A stretch of 64,000 nt of DNA from Acidobacteriota bacterium (GCA_018268915.1 JAFDVQ010000001.1:372001-436000), one strand, 5' to 3'; shown: positions 8,785 through 18,039, numbered from the stretch's first letter. Numbers and translations: made by a program. The notes: a model not told the origin generated them from the sequence alone.

Positions 8785-8987
8785 TCGAATCAATGGTTTA
8801 GCTGGATTCGCGCTCTCTTTGCGCTCCCTTCCCTTTAAAAACCAACGCAGCCACCCTCTACCGCCGTCGTTTACCGTGTCATCGAACACCGTTCCGTAAA
8901 CTCCCCCGAGGGGCTTGCCATCAGGACTTTCATAACAGGATTTGGCGTATTCCGTAAGACCTTATACTGATGCGCAAGGAGAGCAAC

Positions 8988-9428
8988 TTGGGCCAGGGAC
9001 GAGTTCTTGCTGATTGGACGTTGCTGATCTTTGCGGGATTGCTTAGCGCTGAATCATCGCTAGTCGCTGCAGGAATTCATCTCTTCTTCGCCGGTGTAAA
9101 GCTTTTAGATCGCGACGCTTTTTTGCTTTCTTGGCCATCGCTGTTGTTGTTTCCGTTGTTTCTGACAGTTTTCCTGTCACGTAAATGGCATGCTCGGGTT
9201 ATGTGGGTTCTCGCAATTTGGTCCGTCTTCGGTTCATACCTGGACGTTCGAGCGCGAGAACCCGGCCAAAGCGTTTTAATGGCGGGAATTCATGCCGTTC
9301 GATACTTGCCCATTTTGCAAGCGATTGTGATCGCAGTCTTGACAGAGATCGCCTACAGGATATTTCTCTCTCAGGGAACGACCGCAGAAGACGACATGAA
9401 ACGGGTCCAGGAGCCTGCTAGAGAATAG
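8988..9428 (+). CDS. Membrane protein of unknown function
   Basis: About 146 residues with three or four hydrophobic segments (LADWTLLIFAGLLSAESSLVA, SWPSLLLFPLFLTVFL, MWVLAIWSVFGSYL, ILQAIVIAVLTEIAYRIFL) and a hydrophilic C-terminal tail. No family recognised. The frame also opens at ATG 8970, but AAGGAG at 8976-8981 lies six bases before TTG 8988 and no ribosome site precedes 8970, so a TTG start is proposed. The gene stands alone downstream of tRNA-Val. Confidence 0.55.
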   Translation: MGQGRVLADWTLLIFAGLLSAESSLVAAGIHLFFAGVKLLDRDAFLLSWPSLLLFPLFLTVFLSRKWHARVMWVLAIWSVFGSYLDVRAREPGQSVLMAGIHAVRYLPILQAIVIAVLTEIAYRIFLSQGTTAEDDMKRVQEPARE

Positions 9429-9566
9429 CTTGGACCTCTCAGAGAAGATGCGCAGGCGGAAGTACCGGACTATTAGAGTGCCCGGCACGTCTATGAGCGC
9501 GCGATTCTCAGGATGATGGTGAAGAATTGAGAAGAAGTGATTTAGACATTCCCTCGTCGTTGCGAT

Positions 9567-9599
9567 CCCTGATCCCTGATCCCTGACCCCTGACCCCTG
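9567..9599. repeat. Heptanucleotide tandem repeat (CCCTGAY)n, second array
   Basis: Two CCCTGAT units followed by two CCCTGAC units and a partial copy, in the spacer between the membrane-protein gene and the 59-aa gene. Same unit as at 5604-5636. Confidence 0.9.
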
Positions 9600-9654
9600 G
9601 CAACCAGCTAAAATACCCCTGACCTAACCAAACCCCGTCCGGAGACCACCAACC

Positions 9655-9834
9655 TTGAAGAGCATAAAACTCTACATGCCCAACGGCGATGAGAAGGACT
9701 ACCCCATCGTTCTCGCCCACAACACTGAGAACGGACTCCTCGCCTTCCGCTACGAACAGGTCCCCGGCGACCGCACCACCATCAAGAAGGTCATCACCAA
9801 CCTTCCCTTTTTGATGGACGACGACACCGTATAG
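9655..9834 (+). CDS. Small hypothetical protein (59 aa) with TTG start
   Basis: A short open frame, TTG AAG AGC ... GTA TAG, encodes a 59-residue soluble protein beginning (L/M)KSIKLYMPNGDEKDYPIVL and ending in DDDTV. GGAGA at 9641-9645 lies nine bases before the TTG. Third codon positions are strongly G/C-biased, as in neighbouring genes, which supports real coding. An in-frame ATG lies at 9676 but lacks a ribosome site. The antisense frame over the same DNA includes translated heptamer repeats and is a shadow. No function can be assigned. Confidence 0.6.
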   Translation: MKSIKLYMPNGDEKDYPIVLAHNTENGLLAFRYEQVPGDRTTIKKVITNLPFLMDDDTV

Positions 9835-9971
9835 CTGGTCGGAATCTCTACGAGAAGCAGGGACTCTGTCGACCGGAACGTAATTGATCCGCCCCGATGA
9901 AAAAGACAATCGAGCAGACTAGCTCGTCAAGTTGATCCGGTGACCCCTGTCTGATCCCTGACCACTCGATC

Positions 9972-10745
9972 TCACCGCGCGTGCGGCACATCGTCATTCA
10001 GCGAGAAGACCTCTTTCGCATCGTCCTCTAGCGGAAACACGTGAATCATCCACGTGAACATCGTGGGGAAAAAGGTTCCGCGCGCCGCATCGCAGGCCTC
10101 CTTCGTGTGGATCGAACCGAACATTCCGAACTTGGGATGGTCGCCGTGATACTCCGCCGTCTTGTCTGCCGGAGCTCCGCAGAAATTGATGTGTTTGTGC
10201 CAGTGCGCCACGCTTAGCGGAATTCGCTCGTTCAGCTCGTCTTCCGTCGCATTTGGAGCGGCTGTAAACATCACGCCCTCAAGCTTGAAACTCTGCGTCG
10301 GCGTCTCAATATAGAGAAGCGATGTTGGCTTCGACGGATCGAAGTGGCTGTTGGCTTCTCGCCCGTATGCCGCGTTGTTGAAGTGATATTGCGGCTGCTT
10401 CACTTTGGGATTGGCCTGGATATATCCGTCGGCGATCGCCTTCTTGTAGTCCTTGTACTTCTCCATCGTGGCCTTAACTGCGGCAACGACGGCTTTGGCT
10501 TTCTCTTCATCGCCGGGCTGCGCGGGCCGCAGCGCTGTGACGTACATGTGGCATTCCATAGCAGCCATGCTCGGGCCCATCGCGCTCATGGGTACGCCGT
10601 TCATATCGGCCATGCACTTCATGTCCATGCCATGCACGTCGTGCTTCTTGTCGCTGGCCGCAGGTTCAAGGGGCATGGCCGGGTGTCCCGTGAGACCGAG
10701 AACGACGAGAGGCGCAGCTAAAGACCGAAGGATCGAGTTCAACAT
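9972..10745 (-). CDS. Secreted protein of unknown function with Met/His-rich N-terminus
   Basis: About 257 residues. An N-terminal hydrophobic signal (ILRSLAAPLVVLGLTG) precedes a stretch very rich in Met, His and Cys (HGMDMKCMADMNG...MSAMGPSMAAMECHM), followed by a folded part with conserved-looking His clusters (AHWHKHINFCG, EYHGDHPKFG, WMIHVF). I know similar proteins from acidobacterial genomes but no established function. The Met/His composition would suit copper or another soft metal; this is inference. TTG 10757 is an alternative start; ATG 10745 is chosen. Divergent from the Gfo/Idh/MocA gene. Confidence 0.6.
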   Translation of the reverse strand: MLNSILRSLAAPLVVLGLTGHPAMPLEPAASDKKHDVHGMDMKCMADMNGVPMSAMGPSMAAMECHMYVTALRPAQPGDEEKAKAVVAAVKATMEKYKDYKKAIADGYIQANPKVKQPQYHFNNAAYGREANSHFDPSKPTSLLYIETPTQSFKLEGVMFTAAPNATEDELNERIPLSVAHWHKHINFCGAPADKTAEYHGDHPKFGMFGSIHTKEACDAARGTFFPTMFTWMIHVFPLEDDAKEVFSLNDDVPHAR

Positions 10746-10912
10746 GGGGAAGCTCAAGAAAAACCGATTCTAGTCGCCCGATGAGTTTGAGGCACCGCAA
10801 CTGTTCCTCATTGGGCTCACCGCGAATCAAAACGGAACCCGCACTCCTCCAGCCGGAACAAGTTGCCGCCGGTAGCTGATGCCTGAAAGCTGTTCGGTCT
10901 AGAATTCTCTGC

Positions 10913-11923
10913 ATGTCTGAAAAGCTTCGCTGGGGAGTCCTGAGCACCGCCAACATCGGCCTGAAGAAGGTCCTGCCCGCCATGCAGCAGGGCCGCTACA
11001 CCACGGTCACAGCCATCGCCTCGCGCGATCTGAGCAAAGCCAGGGAAGCCGCGGCCGAACTCAACATTCCGAAGGCATACGGCTCCTACGAAGAACTCCT
11101 TGCCGACCCCGACGTCGACGCGATCTACAATCCGTTGCCGAACCAGTACCACGTCCCCTGGACAGCGAAGGCCGCCGAAGCCGGTAAGCACGTTCTCTGC
11201 GAGAAGCCCATCAGCATGAGCGTCGCCGAAGCGAAGACTCTGCTTGATATCCGCAAGCGCACCGGCGTCAAAATCGGCGAAGCCTTCATGATTCGCAGCT
11301 TCACCCAGTGGCTTCACGTGCACGAGCTTCTCCGTTCCGGCCGCATCGGCCAGCTAAGATCGGTCGCCGGGTTTTTCAGCTACTTCAACAACGACCCCAG
11401 GAACATCCGCAACCAGGTCGAATGCGGTGGGGGCGCCCTCCTCGACATCGGCTGCTACTGCATTCAGGCCGCGCGTTACGGCTTCGGCCAGGAACCGAAC
11501 CGCGTCATCGGCCTCGTCGATCGCGACCCCGAATTCAAGACCGACCGCCTCACCTCAGCTCTGCTTGACTTCGATGGCGGCCAGGCGGCTTTCACCTGCA
11601 GCACCCAGCTCGTGCCCTACCAGCGCGTTCAGTTCTTCGGGACCAAAGGCCGCATCGAGATCGAAATTCCCTTTAACGCACCCAAAGACCGCCCCACCCG
11701 CATCTTCGTGGACGAGACCGGCGAACTCTTCGGTAGCGGCATCAAGACTGAAGCCTTCCCAACCGCCGACCAGTACACCATGCAAGGCGACGCCTTCAGC
11801 CGAGCGGTCCTTGACGATACGGAGGTCCCTGTCCCGCTCGAAGAAGCCATCGCCAACATGGCTGTCATTGAGGCCATCTTCCGCTCCGCCGAAAGTGGGA
11901 GTTGGGAGGAGCCAAAGCCTTAG
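10913..11923 (+). CDS. Gfo/Idh/MocA family oxidoreductase
   Basis: A 336-residue NAD(P)-dependent dehydrogenase. The N-terminal Rossmann domain begins LRWGVLSTANIG and carries the family's EKP motif at residues 97-99 (VLCEKPISM). The C-terminal alpha/beta dimer domain has GGGALLDIGCYCIQAAR, in which the GxxxDxGxY/H pattern supplies the second catalytic region. The sequence resembles D-xylose/dihydrodiol dehydrogenase-type members, so a sugar substrate is likely, but the specific reaction is not readable. Length is normal. It appears to be a single-gene unit. Confidence 0.92.
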   Translation: MSEKLRWGVLSTANIGLKKVLPAMQQGRYTTVTAIASRDLSKAREAAAELNIPKAYGSYEELLADPDVDAIYNPLPNQYHVPWTAKAAEAGKHVLCEKPISMSVAEAKTLLDIRKRTGVKIGEAFMIRSFTQWLHVHELLRSGRIGQLRSVAGFFSYFNNDPRNIRNQVECGGGALLDIGCYCIQAARYGFGQEPNRVIGLVDRDPEFKTDRLTSALLDFDGGQAAFTCSTQLVPYQRVQFFGTKGRIEIEIPFNAPKDRPTRIFVDETGELFGSGIKTEAFPTADQYTMQGDAFSRAVLDDTEVPVPLEEAIANMAVIEAIFRSAESGSWEEPKP

Positions 11924-12071
11924 CTGCCTAGTAAAAAGGCGCCAAGCAACCGATCGCAGGCAGGCTCCCGCCAAAAGATGACTCGGCGGCTCATCTTCCT
12001 TTTCTTGACACTCGCGATTTTCGCGGCGTAGGATGCGGCTCTTCTCGGGCCCTGCCATCAAGGAGGTCTGT

Positions 12072-13139
12072 ATGGCAACCGCCACTGCTCCTGCGTTCGA
12101 TCCTGCAAAACTGGATGCCTTCATGGGGAAGGCCGTAACCGATCTTGGCGCTGCGCTTCATGCGGCGTTGATCGTAATTGGAGACAAACTCGGCTTATTC
12201 AAGGCGATGGCCGGTGCCGGTCCGATGACATCAGCCGAACTGGCAGCCAAAACAAAGACCACGGAGCGCTACGTGCGCGAGTGGCTGAATGCGAATGCCG
12301 CAAGCGGATACATCACCTACAACGCTGCGACGAAGACGTATGAACTTCCACCAGAGCAGGCGATGGCGCTGACGGCGATCGATCTGCCGGGCGCCTTTCA
12401 CATCGTCTCCGCGTGTTTCAAGGATGAGCCGAAGATCACCCAGGCATTCCGCACTGGGGACGGCGTGGGCTGGCATGAGCATGATGCCAATCTTTTCTTC
12501 GGCACGGAGCGATTCTTCCGTCCCAACTATGAGCAGAACCTGCTGAGCTCGTGGCTGCCGGCGCTGGATGGTGTCACGGACAAGCTGGCAAAGGGCGCAT
12601 CAGTGGCGGATGTGGGCTGTGGGCACGGCTCTTCCACAATTCTGATGGCGAAGGCATTTCCCAAATCGCGAATCGCAGGGTTTGACTACCACAGCGGATC
12701 GATTGAATACGCGCGGCACGTAGCGGGACGGGATGGACTGCTTGACCAGATCAGCTTTGAGGTTGCAAGCGCCAAGAGCTATCCGGCAAACGGCGGCTAC
12801 GACTTGGTCACCTTCTTCGATTGCCTGCACGACATGGGCGATCCGATTGGGGCAGCGAAGCATGTGCTTTCGACGCTGGGGCCCGATGGCACCTGGATGA
12901 TCGTGGAGCCGTTTGCAGGCGATATGCCGGAGCAAAACCATAATCCGGTGGGACGAATTTTCTATTCGGCCTCAACGATGCTCTGCACGCCGGCGTCGCT
13001 GGCACAGGAGGTTGGAGCCGCGCTGGGAGCACAGGCAGGGGAAGAGCGCATTAAGGATGTAGTGAAGACGGCCGGGTTCAAGCGATTCCGAAGGGCAGCG
13101 CAGACGCCGTTCAACCTGGTGTATGAGGCGAGGCCGTAA
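12072..13139 (+). CDS. SAM-dependent methyltransferase with winged-helix N-terminus
   Basis: About 355 residues. The N-terminal half resembles the dimerisation/winged-helix region found before class I methyltransferases (DKLGLFKAMAG...TSAELAAKTKTTERYVREWL). The SAM-binding motif I is VADVGCGHGSS, followed by the acidic loop AGFDYH and the post-motif DLVTFFDCLHDMGDP. Substrate unknown. A frame extension to 12033 exists, but AAGGAGG at 12060-12066 fixes the ATG at 12072. A long hairpin follows the gene. Confidence 0.85.
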   Translation: MATATAPAFDPAKLDAFMGKAVTDLGAALHAALIVIGDKLGLFKAMAGAGPMTSAELAAKTKTTERYVREWLNANAASGYITYNAATKTYELPPEQAMALTAIDLPGAFHIVSACFKDEPKITQAFRTGDGVGWHEHDANLFFGTERFFRPNYEQNLLSSWLPALDGVTDKLAKGASVADVGCGHGSSTILMAKAFPKSRIAGFDYHSGSIEYARHVAGRDGLLDQISFEVASAKSYPANGGYDLVTFFDCLHDMGDPIGAAKHVLSTLGPDGTWMIVEPFAGDMPEQNHNPVGRIFYSASTMLCTPASLAQEVGAALGAQAGEERIKDVVKTAGFKRFRRAAQTPFNLVYEARP

Positions 13140-13183
13140 GAACCAATTTTTCAGATTCTCGCGCGAGCGAGGTGCCGCAAAAG

Positions 13184-13216
13184 CGATGGCCCGGATCGAG
13201 ATGATCCGGGCCATCG
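13184..13216. terminator. Perfect 14-bp hairpin between convergent genes
   Basis: CGATGGCCCGGATC and GATCCGGGCCATCG pair perfectly around a GAGAT loop. It lies 45 bp after the methyltransferase stop and about 70 bp before the end of the convergent epimerase-like gene. The U tract on either side is weak, so termination may need more than the hairpin, but the position fits a bidirectional terminator. Confidence 0.65.
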
Positions 13217-13284
13217 TATTCAATCTGCAATTCCAGCCCAATCAAAGCTTGGAAGGGCACATTTCCTCAAGCTAACCACAAGAA

Positions 13285-14436
13285 TTATGGGACGAACAGC
13301 TTCAGGCGAACGTGCCACTTGGTGCTGGCGCCGGGCTTGAGCGTGACCATACCGGTGTCCATGCCGTTCCACTCTTTGCCGAATGGATCGGCGAAGTTGA
13401 ACTGGTGCTCGACGGCAACGAAGTTCTTTGCCGGGGGTGCGTAGGCCTGGATGGTTTTGATTTCAGGCGAGAGGCCCTGGATGCGAACACCATACTTCGC
13501 GGCCTCATCAAGAATGTTGACCTCGGCGACGCCATCTTTCCAGTTCAGCTTGCTCCAGTTGTCGTCGTAGAAGTTCTTGTAGAGCGGCATACCTTTCCGG
13601 AGATCGTACTGGCCGGAAACCGGAACGAGTTCGCCGGTGGGGAAGACATTGTCGTAGTTGTCGACCTTCGCCACCATATCTGCCGGAATTTGAAGCCGTG
13701 CCTGGGTCCGGTCGCCAGAGGGGAAGTTGAAATAAGGATGCCAGCCGATCGAGACGGGCTCGGGATCCTTACCGACGTTCTTCGCGACAACGGTGGCGTC
13801 GACCGCGTCGGCGGTGAGGCTGATGGTGATCACGAGGTCGGACTTGGAAAACCAGTGGCCGCCGAAGTCGCCGGCATGAATGGTGCCTGAGATCTCTTTA
13901 CCGCCGGGGATGGTCTTCTGTTTTACGTCATCGGTCTTCGATTTCAGGATGAGACCGTGCATGGCGTGTCGCTCTGCGCCTGCTTCCTTGCCGATGTTGT
14001 TGGCGGGCAGCGTGATGGTCTTGCCCTGCCACGAGGTGGTCAGAGTCTTGCCATCAGACGACAGAGTGCCGCGAATGCGGTTGGGGTAGGGAAAGAGGAA
14101 TACCGAGCCTAGCCGATAAGCGAGGTCACCGTTGGGCGTGTCCTGCTCATCGAGCATCTTCTTGGCTTCCTCGACGCTGGGCGAGGCGAGCACGTCAACA
14201 TTGCCTTTGCCCGGGAAGTTGGCAGTGATCTGAAGAAGTTCCATGCCCCGACCGGGCAGCACAGTGACGCTGGTGAACTCCGGCTTGGTCTTGCTGGTGG
14301 CTGTGCGCATGATCGTAACGATCTTTTGTCCACCAATTTCGGTAGCGGTCTGAGCTTGGCTGTTCATCACTCCACAGCTTGCCACAGCAGCGGGGAGGAC
14401 GACGGAAAGAACATAAGCGCGAAGAGAAAGCTTCAT
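13285..14436 (-). CDS. Aldose 1-epimerase (GalM)-like secreted lipoprotein
   Basis: About 383 residues. The signal peptide MKLSLRAYVLSVVLPAAVAS is followed by Cys, close to a lipobox, so it is probably exported and possibly lipidated. Galactose-mutarotase-fold landmarks are present: RHAMHGL (conserved His), SIGWHPYFNFP (second conserved His) and a C-terminal glutamate in FVAVEHQFNFADPFG. GalM enzymes interconvert alpha and beta anomers of aldoses; a periplasmic member may act on sugars released by extracellular hydrolases. Start alternatives are ATG 14451 and an upstream codon at 14469; 14436 begins right at the signal peptide. Confidence 0.85.
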   Translation of the reverse strand: MKLSLRAYVLSVVLPAAVASCGVMNSQAQTATEIGGQKIVTIMRTATSKTKPEFTSVTVLPGRGMELLQITANFPGKGNVDVLASPSVEEAKKMLDEQDTPNGDLAYRLGSVFLFPYPNRIRGTLSSDGKTLTTSWQGKTITLPANNIGKEAGAERHAMHGLILKSKTDDVKQKTIPGGKEISGTIHAGDFGGHWFSKSDLVITISLTADAVDATVVAKNVGKDPEPVSIGWHPYFNFPSGDRTQARLQIPADMVAKVDNYDNVFPTGELVPVSGQYDLRKGMPLYKNFYDDNWSKLNWKDGVAEVNILDEAAKYGVRIQGLSPEIKTIQAYAPPAKNFVAVEHQFNFADPFGKEWNGMDTGMVTLKPGASTKWHVRLKLFVP

Positions 14437-14906
14437 GGGCGATCCATCCATTGAGTTCAATCTCGGCAACTCGCTTCACAGGCTTTTGAGATGCCTGGGA
14501 AAGCGTATTCCGGAAGCCCACTGATTCTACAACGCCAAGTCGGGAACACTGCCCCAGGAAGAGGAAACAGCCGCACTGCCCGCAAGAAATGACGAAGGAA
14601 TGACACAACCTGACTCTGAACTATGCGTCTATTCCGAAAGGAACTCTGGTTGAGCCTCAGGCAATAGGAACCGTCAAAGCACGCGAGTGGAACAGCTGTC
14701 TCTTGTTGCAAAATCACTTAGGCGACCATTTTCAGTCAACACAAGTATCTGTCCATCATGCCAATTGGTGATATTGCGGTATCCGTAACAAACGGTACAA
14801 TTCCAGCCAAATCAATTGGTAGAAGAGCGGCAGCAGGCTGCTCCCGGTTAACATCAACGATTCGTCTCTTCGGGGACCTCCCCGAGAAAGGTTCCCGGTA
14901 AGGTAG
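14437..14906. other. Divergent intergenic region without a recognisable gene
   Basis: About 470 bp between the divergent epimerase-like and S53 peptidase genes. It holds a hairpin near 14866-14890 (TCTTCGGGG-ACCT-CCCCGAGAA, one wobble pair) just before the peptidase start and otherwise no credible open frame or RNA gene. It probably contains both promoters, but I could not identify convincing -35/-10 pairs. Confidence 0.5.
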
Positions 14907-17900
14907 ATGCGCCCCCTGCATAACCTCTTCCTTGGCCTCTTTGCCTTGACATCTCTGGCTGGCTCAGCGCTCGCCCAGCACCCCATTTCGAAGGCCCTCA
15001 TTCGCGAAAAAGTGGACGACAACCAGTTGACAGTGCTGAGGGGCAATACGCCTCCGGCGGCCAATGCGCAAAACGACATTGGCCGGGTGAGTGCCACCAT
15101 GCCGATGACGGGCATGGTCCTTGTGCTGCGCCGCAGCCCCGAAGTGCAGGCGGCATTTGATGCTTTCGTCGAAAGCCAGTATGAGCCGAACTCCCCGAAT
15201 TTCCATCACTGGCTTACACCCGACCAGGTTGGCGAGAAGTTTGGCCCGGCGCAGGCCGACATCGCTACTGTAAGTTCGTGGCTCTCGAGCCATGGCCTCT
15301 CTGTCGATGAGATATCAAAGGACCGGATGACAATCCGGTTCAGCGGCAGCGCCCGCCAGGTAGAAGCGGCCTTCCATACGGAACTCCATAATCTGGCAGT
15401 GAAGGGCGAGTCGCACTTCTCGAACATGGCCGACCCGCAGATCCCGATGGCCCTTGAGCCGGTGGTGCTGGGTCCGAAAGCGTTGCACAACTTCATTCCA
15501 CGGCCGCTACACCGCACCGCCGGCAAGGCCGCCCTGAACAAAGAGGCAGGCAAGTGGCAGCGCATTGCGGATCCCGCTGTTTCAACCGGTTCCGTGCCCA
15601 GGGCAAATGCCGCAAACACCGGAGTTCGTCCTGACATCGTCTTCAACTGCGGCAGCGGCTGCCTTGAGGAAGACCTTACACCCTACGACTTCGCCACAAT
15701 ATATAACCTCCTTCCGCTATGGACAGCCAGCACTCCGATTAACGGCACCGGACAGTCGATCGCTATCGCGGGACGAAGCGACGTGCGCTCCTCGGACGTG
15801 TCAAGTTTCCGCAACACGTTTGGGCTGAGCGGCGGCTCGTTCACGCTAATCAAGAACGGGACTGACCCTGGCTACTGCACTGGAAGCACGGGCAACTGCA
15901 CGCTCGACGATCAGATCGAGAACGCTTTGGACGTGGAGTGGGCCGGCGCAACCGCGCCGAAGGCCGACGTAAAGCTCGTCGTCACGCAGCAGACGAACTC
16001 GAATGACTCGATCTACGACTCCGCAAATTATGTCATTACTCACAGCACTGCCAAGATCCTCAACGTAAGTTACGGCCTGTGTGAACTCGGCATGGGGACG
16101 AGCGGGAATACGGCGTACAACAACCTCTGGCAGACAGCCGAATCCGCTGGCATCTCGGTGTTCGTTGCTACAGGAGACTCTGGCTCCCCGGCCTGTGATC
16201 AGGGGCAAGCTTCCCAGGGACCATATGGAGCTGCATTCGGGCTTGCTGTAAGCGGTCTCGCTTCCACTTCCCACAACACTGCGGTGGGCGGAACGGATCT
16301 GAACTGGACGACTGCGTCGACGTATTGGAATACAAACAGCGACTCACACGGTTCGACGGCGAAGGGATACATCCCTGAGATTCCCTGGAATGACACCTGC
16401 ACGAATCCGTTGGAAGTAGATTTCATCAACAATTTCTACGGCACAAGCGACTCAGCCAGCACGATCTGCAACAAAATCGCCACCGGCGTAATCACTTCCA
16501 ATAGCAATCCTCAGGGCGTTCTCAATCTGGTCAATACAGTGGGCGCAGGCGGCGGCAAAAGCAACTGCACCACCAGTGACGGCTCGCATGCATCGAGTTG
16601 CAGTGGGGGCTACGCGAAGCCAGGTTGGCAGACGGGCATTACGGGAATCCCCAACGACTCGAAGCGCGATGTCCCCGATGTTTCTTTCTTTGCTGGCAAT
16701 GGATTTTTGAACAGCGCGTATCTGATCTGCGTCTCTGATTGGGGCGCTTGCGTGACTTCGACAGGTTCGGCGTCAGAGCCTTCAGCGGGTGAAATCGGCG
16801 GAACCTCCGCCGCCTCCCCGGCCATGGCCGGCATCATGGCGCTCATCAATCAGAAAGCCGGATCGGCTCAGGGCAACCCGAACTCGGTTCTCTATTCGCT
16901 TGCAGCTGCACAGAATTATGGAAGCTGCAAAACGGAAACTGTCACGAACTCTAGTTCGTGCTACTTCAATGACGTCGATACCGGCACCATCAGCATGCCA
17001 TGCGCTGGCGGATCGCCGAACTGCAGTCTCACGACGGTCTCCAGCACAAACGTCGGTGTACTGAGCGGCTTCGATGCGGCTGCGGGTTTCGATCTCGCGT
17101 CGGGCCTCGGGTCGATGAATGTGGCGAATGTGGCGAACGCGTGGGTAGGGACTGCGCCGACCGCCACGTTCAAGCTAAGTGCTTCGGCGGCCACGCCACC
17201 TTCAATCACTGCCGGGGGCACCGCTACCGCAAATATCACCGTGAGCAGTACCGACGGCTACGCTGGCACGGTGACCTTGACTTGCTCTGCAACGGGACCG
17301 GCCGGAGCTATTGAGATACCAACCTGCGCTCCGACGGGCTCGGCTGTGACATTGAGCGCAAGTACAACTAGCGGGCAGCAAACCGTCCAGGTCATCTCGT
17401 CAGCGGCCCCCGCGAGTGCGGTGAAGCTGGCTTCTTCGAATCGATCTGGTTGGTTCAAGGCTGCGGGTGGAGCTGCGCTGGCATCCCTTGCGCTGTTCTT
17501 CCTGCCCGGCTGGTCGAAGCGATCGCGCAATCTCTTCTGCACGATGCTGGTCGTTCTGGCTGCCAGCTTCTTCGCGGTCGGATGCGGCGGCGGGGGCAGT
17601 GGTGGCGGTGGTGGCGGCGGAACTACAAAGACCACGCCCACTGTGACCGTGACTCCCGCGGGCACAAGCATCAAGGAGTCCGATACCCTTGCAGTTACCA
17701 TCGCGGTTGCCGGAAGTTCGGGCACCCCGACTGGCACTGTGACGATGTCGAGCGGAACGTACTCGTCGGGCGCAATTACTCTTGACGGCACAGGCAAGGC
17801 AAACATCACGATTCCAGCCGGGAAGCTCGCCCCCGGCACTGCGACGCTGGGAGTCACCTACAGCGGCGACACCAACTTCAATACAGCAACGGGTTCGGCG

Positions 17901-18020
17901 AGCGTTACGGTCGCCAAAGGCGCGACTACCGCCGGAACCTACACCTTCACAGTGACTGGCACGGGTAATGATTCTGCTCACTACTCGGCGCAGACAACAT
18001 TCTCGGTCACGGTGAACTAG
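14907..18020 (+). CDS. S53 family peptidase (sedolisin/pro-kumamolisin) with C-terminal Ig-like domain
   Basis: A 1037-residue secreted acid protease. A signal peptide (LFLGLFALTSLAGSALAQ) precedes a pro-kumamolisin activation domain (about residues 40-190, including HHWLTPDQVGEKFGPA). The catalytic domain shows Glu338 and Asp342 (IENALDVEW), oxyanion Asp424 (ATGDSGSPA) and Ser634 (GGTSAASPAMAG), the full sedolisin set. After it come a repeat-like domain, a hydrophobic segment (MLVVLAASFFAVG), a Cys followed by a poly-Gly run, and a bacterial Ig-like domain (SGTPTGTVTMSSG...GVTYSGDTNF). It probably digests protein outside the cell at low pH. AAGG lies just before the ATG. Confidence 0.92.
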   Translation: MRPLHNLFLGLFALTSLAGSALAQHPISKALIREKVDDNQLTVLRGNTPPAANAQNDIGRVSATMPMTGMVLVLRRSPEVQAAFDAFVESQYEPNSPNFHHWLTPDQVGEKFGPAQADIATVSSWLSSHGLSVDEISKDRMTIRFSGSARQVEAAFHTELHNLAVKGESHFSNMADPQIPMALEPVVLGPKALHNFIPRPLHRTAGKAALNKEAGKWQRIADPAVSTGSVPRANAANTGVRPDIVFNCGSGCLEEDLTPYDFATIYNLLPLWTASTPINGTGQSIAIAGRSDVRSSDVSSFRNTFGLSGGSFTLIKNGTDPGYCTGSTGNCTLDDQIENALDVEWAGATAPKADVKLVVTQQTNSNDSIYDSANYVITHSTAKILNVSYGLCELGMGTSGNTAYNNLWQTAESAGISVFVATGDSGSPACDQGQASQGPYGAAFGLAVSGLASTSHNTAVGGTDLNWTTASTYWNTNSDSHGSTAKGYIPEIPWNDTCTNPLEVDFINNFYGTSDSASTICNKIATGVITSNSNPQGVLNLVNTVGAGGGKSNCTTSDGSHASSCSGGYAKPGWQTGITGIPNDSKRDVPDVSFFAGNGFLNSAYLICVSDWGACVTSTGSASEPSAGEIGGTSAASPAMAGIMALINQKAGSAQGNPNSVLYSLAAAQNYGSCKTETVTNSSSCYFNDVDTGTISMPCAGGSPNCSLTTVSSTNVGVLSGFDAAAGFDLASGLGSMNVANVANAWVGTAPTATFKLSASAATPPSITAGGTATANITVSSTDGYAGTVTLTCSATGPAGAIEIPTCAPTGSAVTLSASTTSGQQTVQVISSAAPASAVKLASSNRSGWFKAAGGAALASLALFFLPGWSKRSRNLFCTMLVVLAASFFAVGCGGGGSGGGGGGGTTKTTPTVTVTPAGTSIKESDTLAVTIAVAGSSGTPTGTVTMSSGTYSSGAITLDGTGKANITIPAGKLAPGTATLGVTYSGDTNFNTATGSASVTVAKGATTAGTYTFTVTGTGNDSAHYSAQTTFSVTVN

Positions 18021-18039
18021 GCGAACCTTGTGCGGCACG

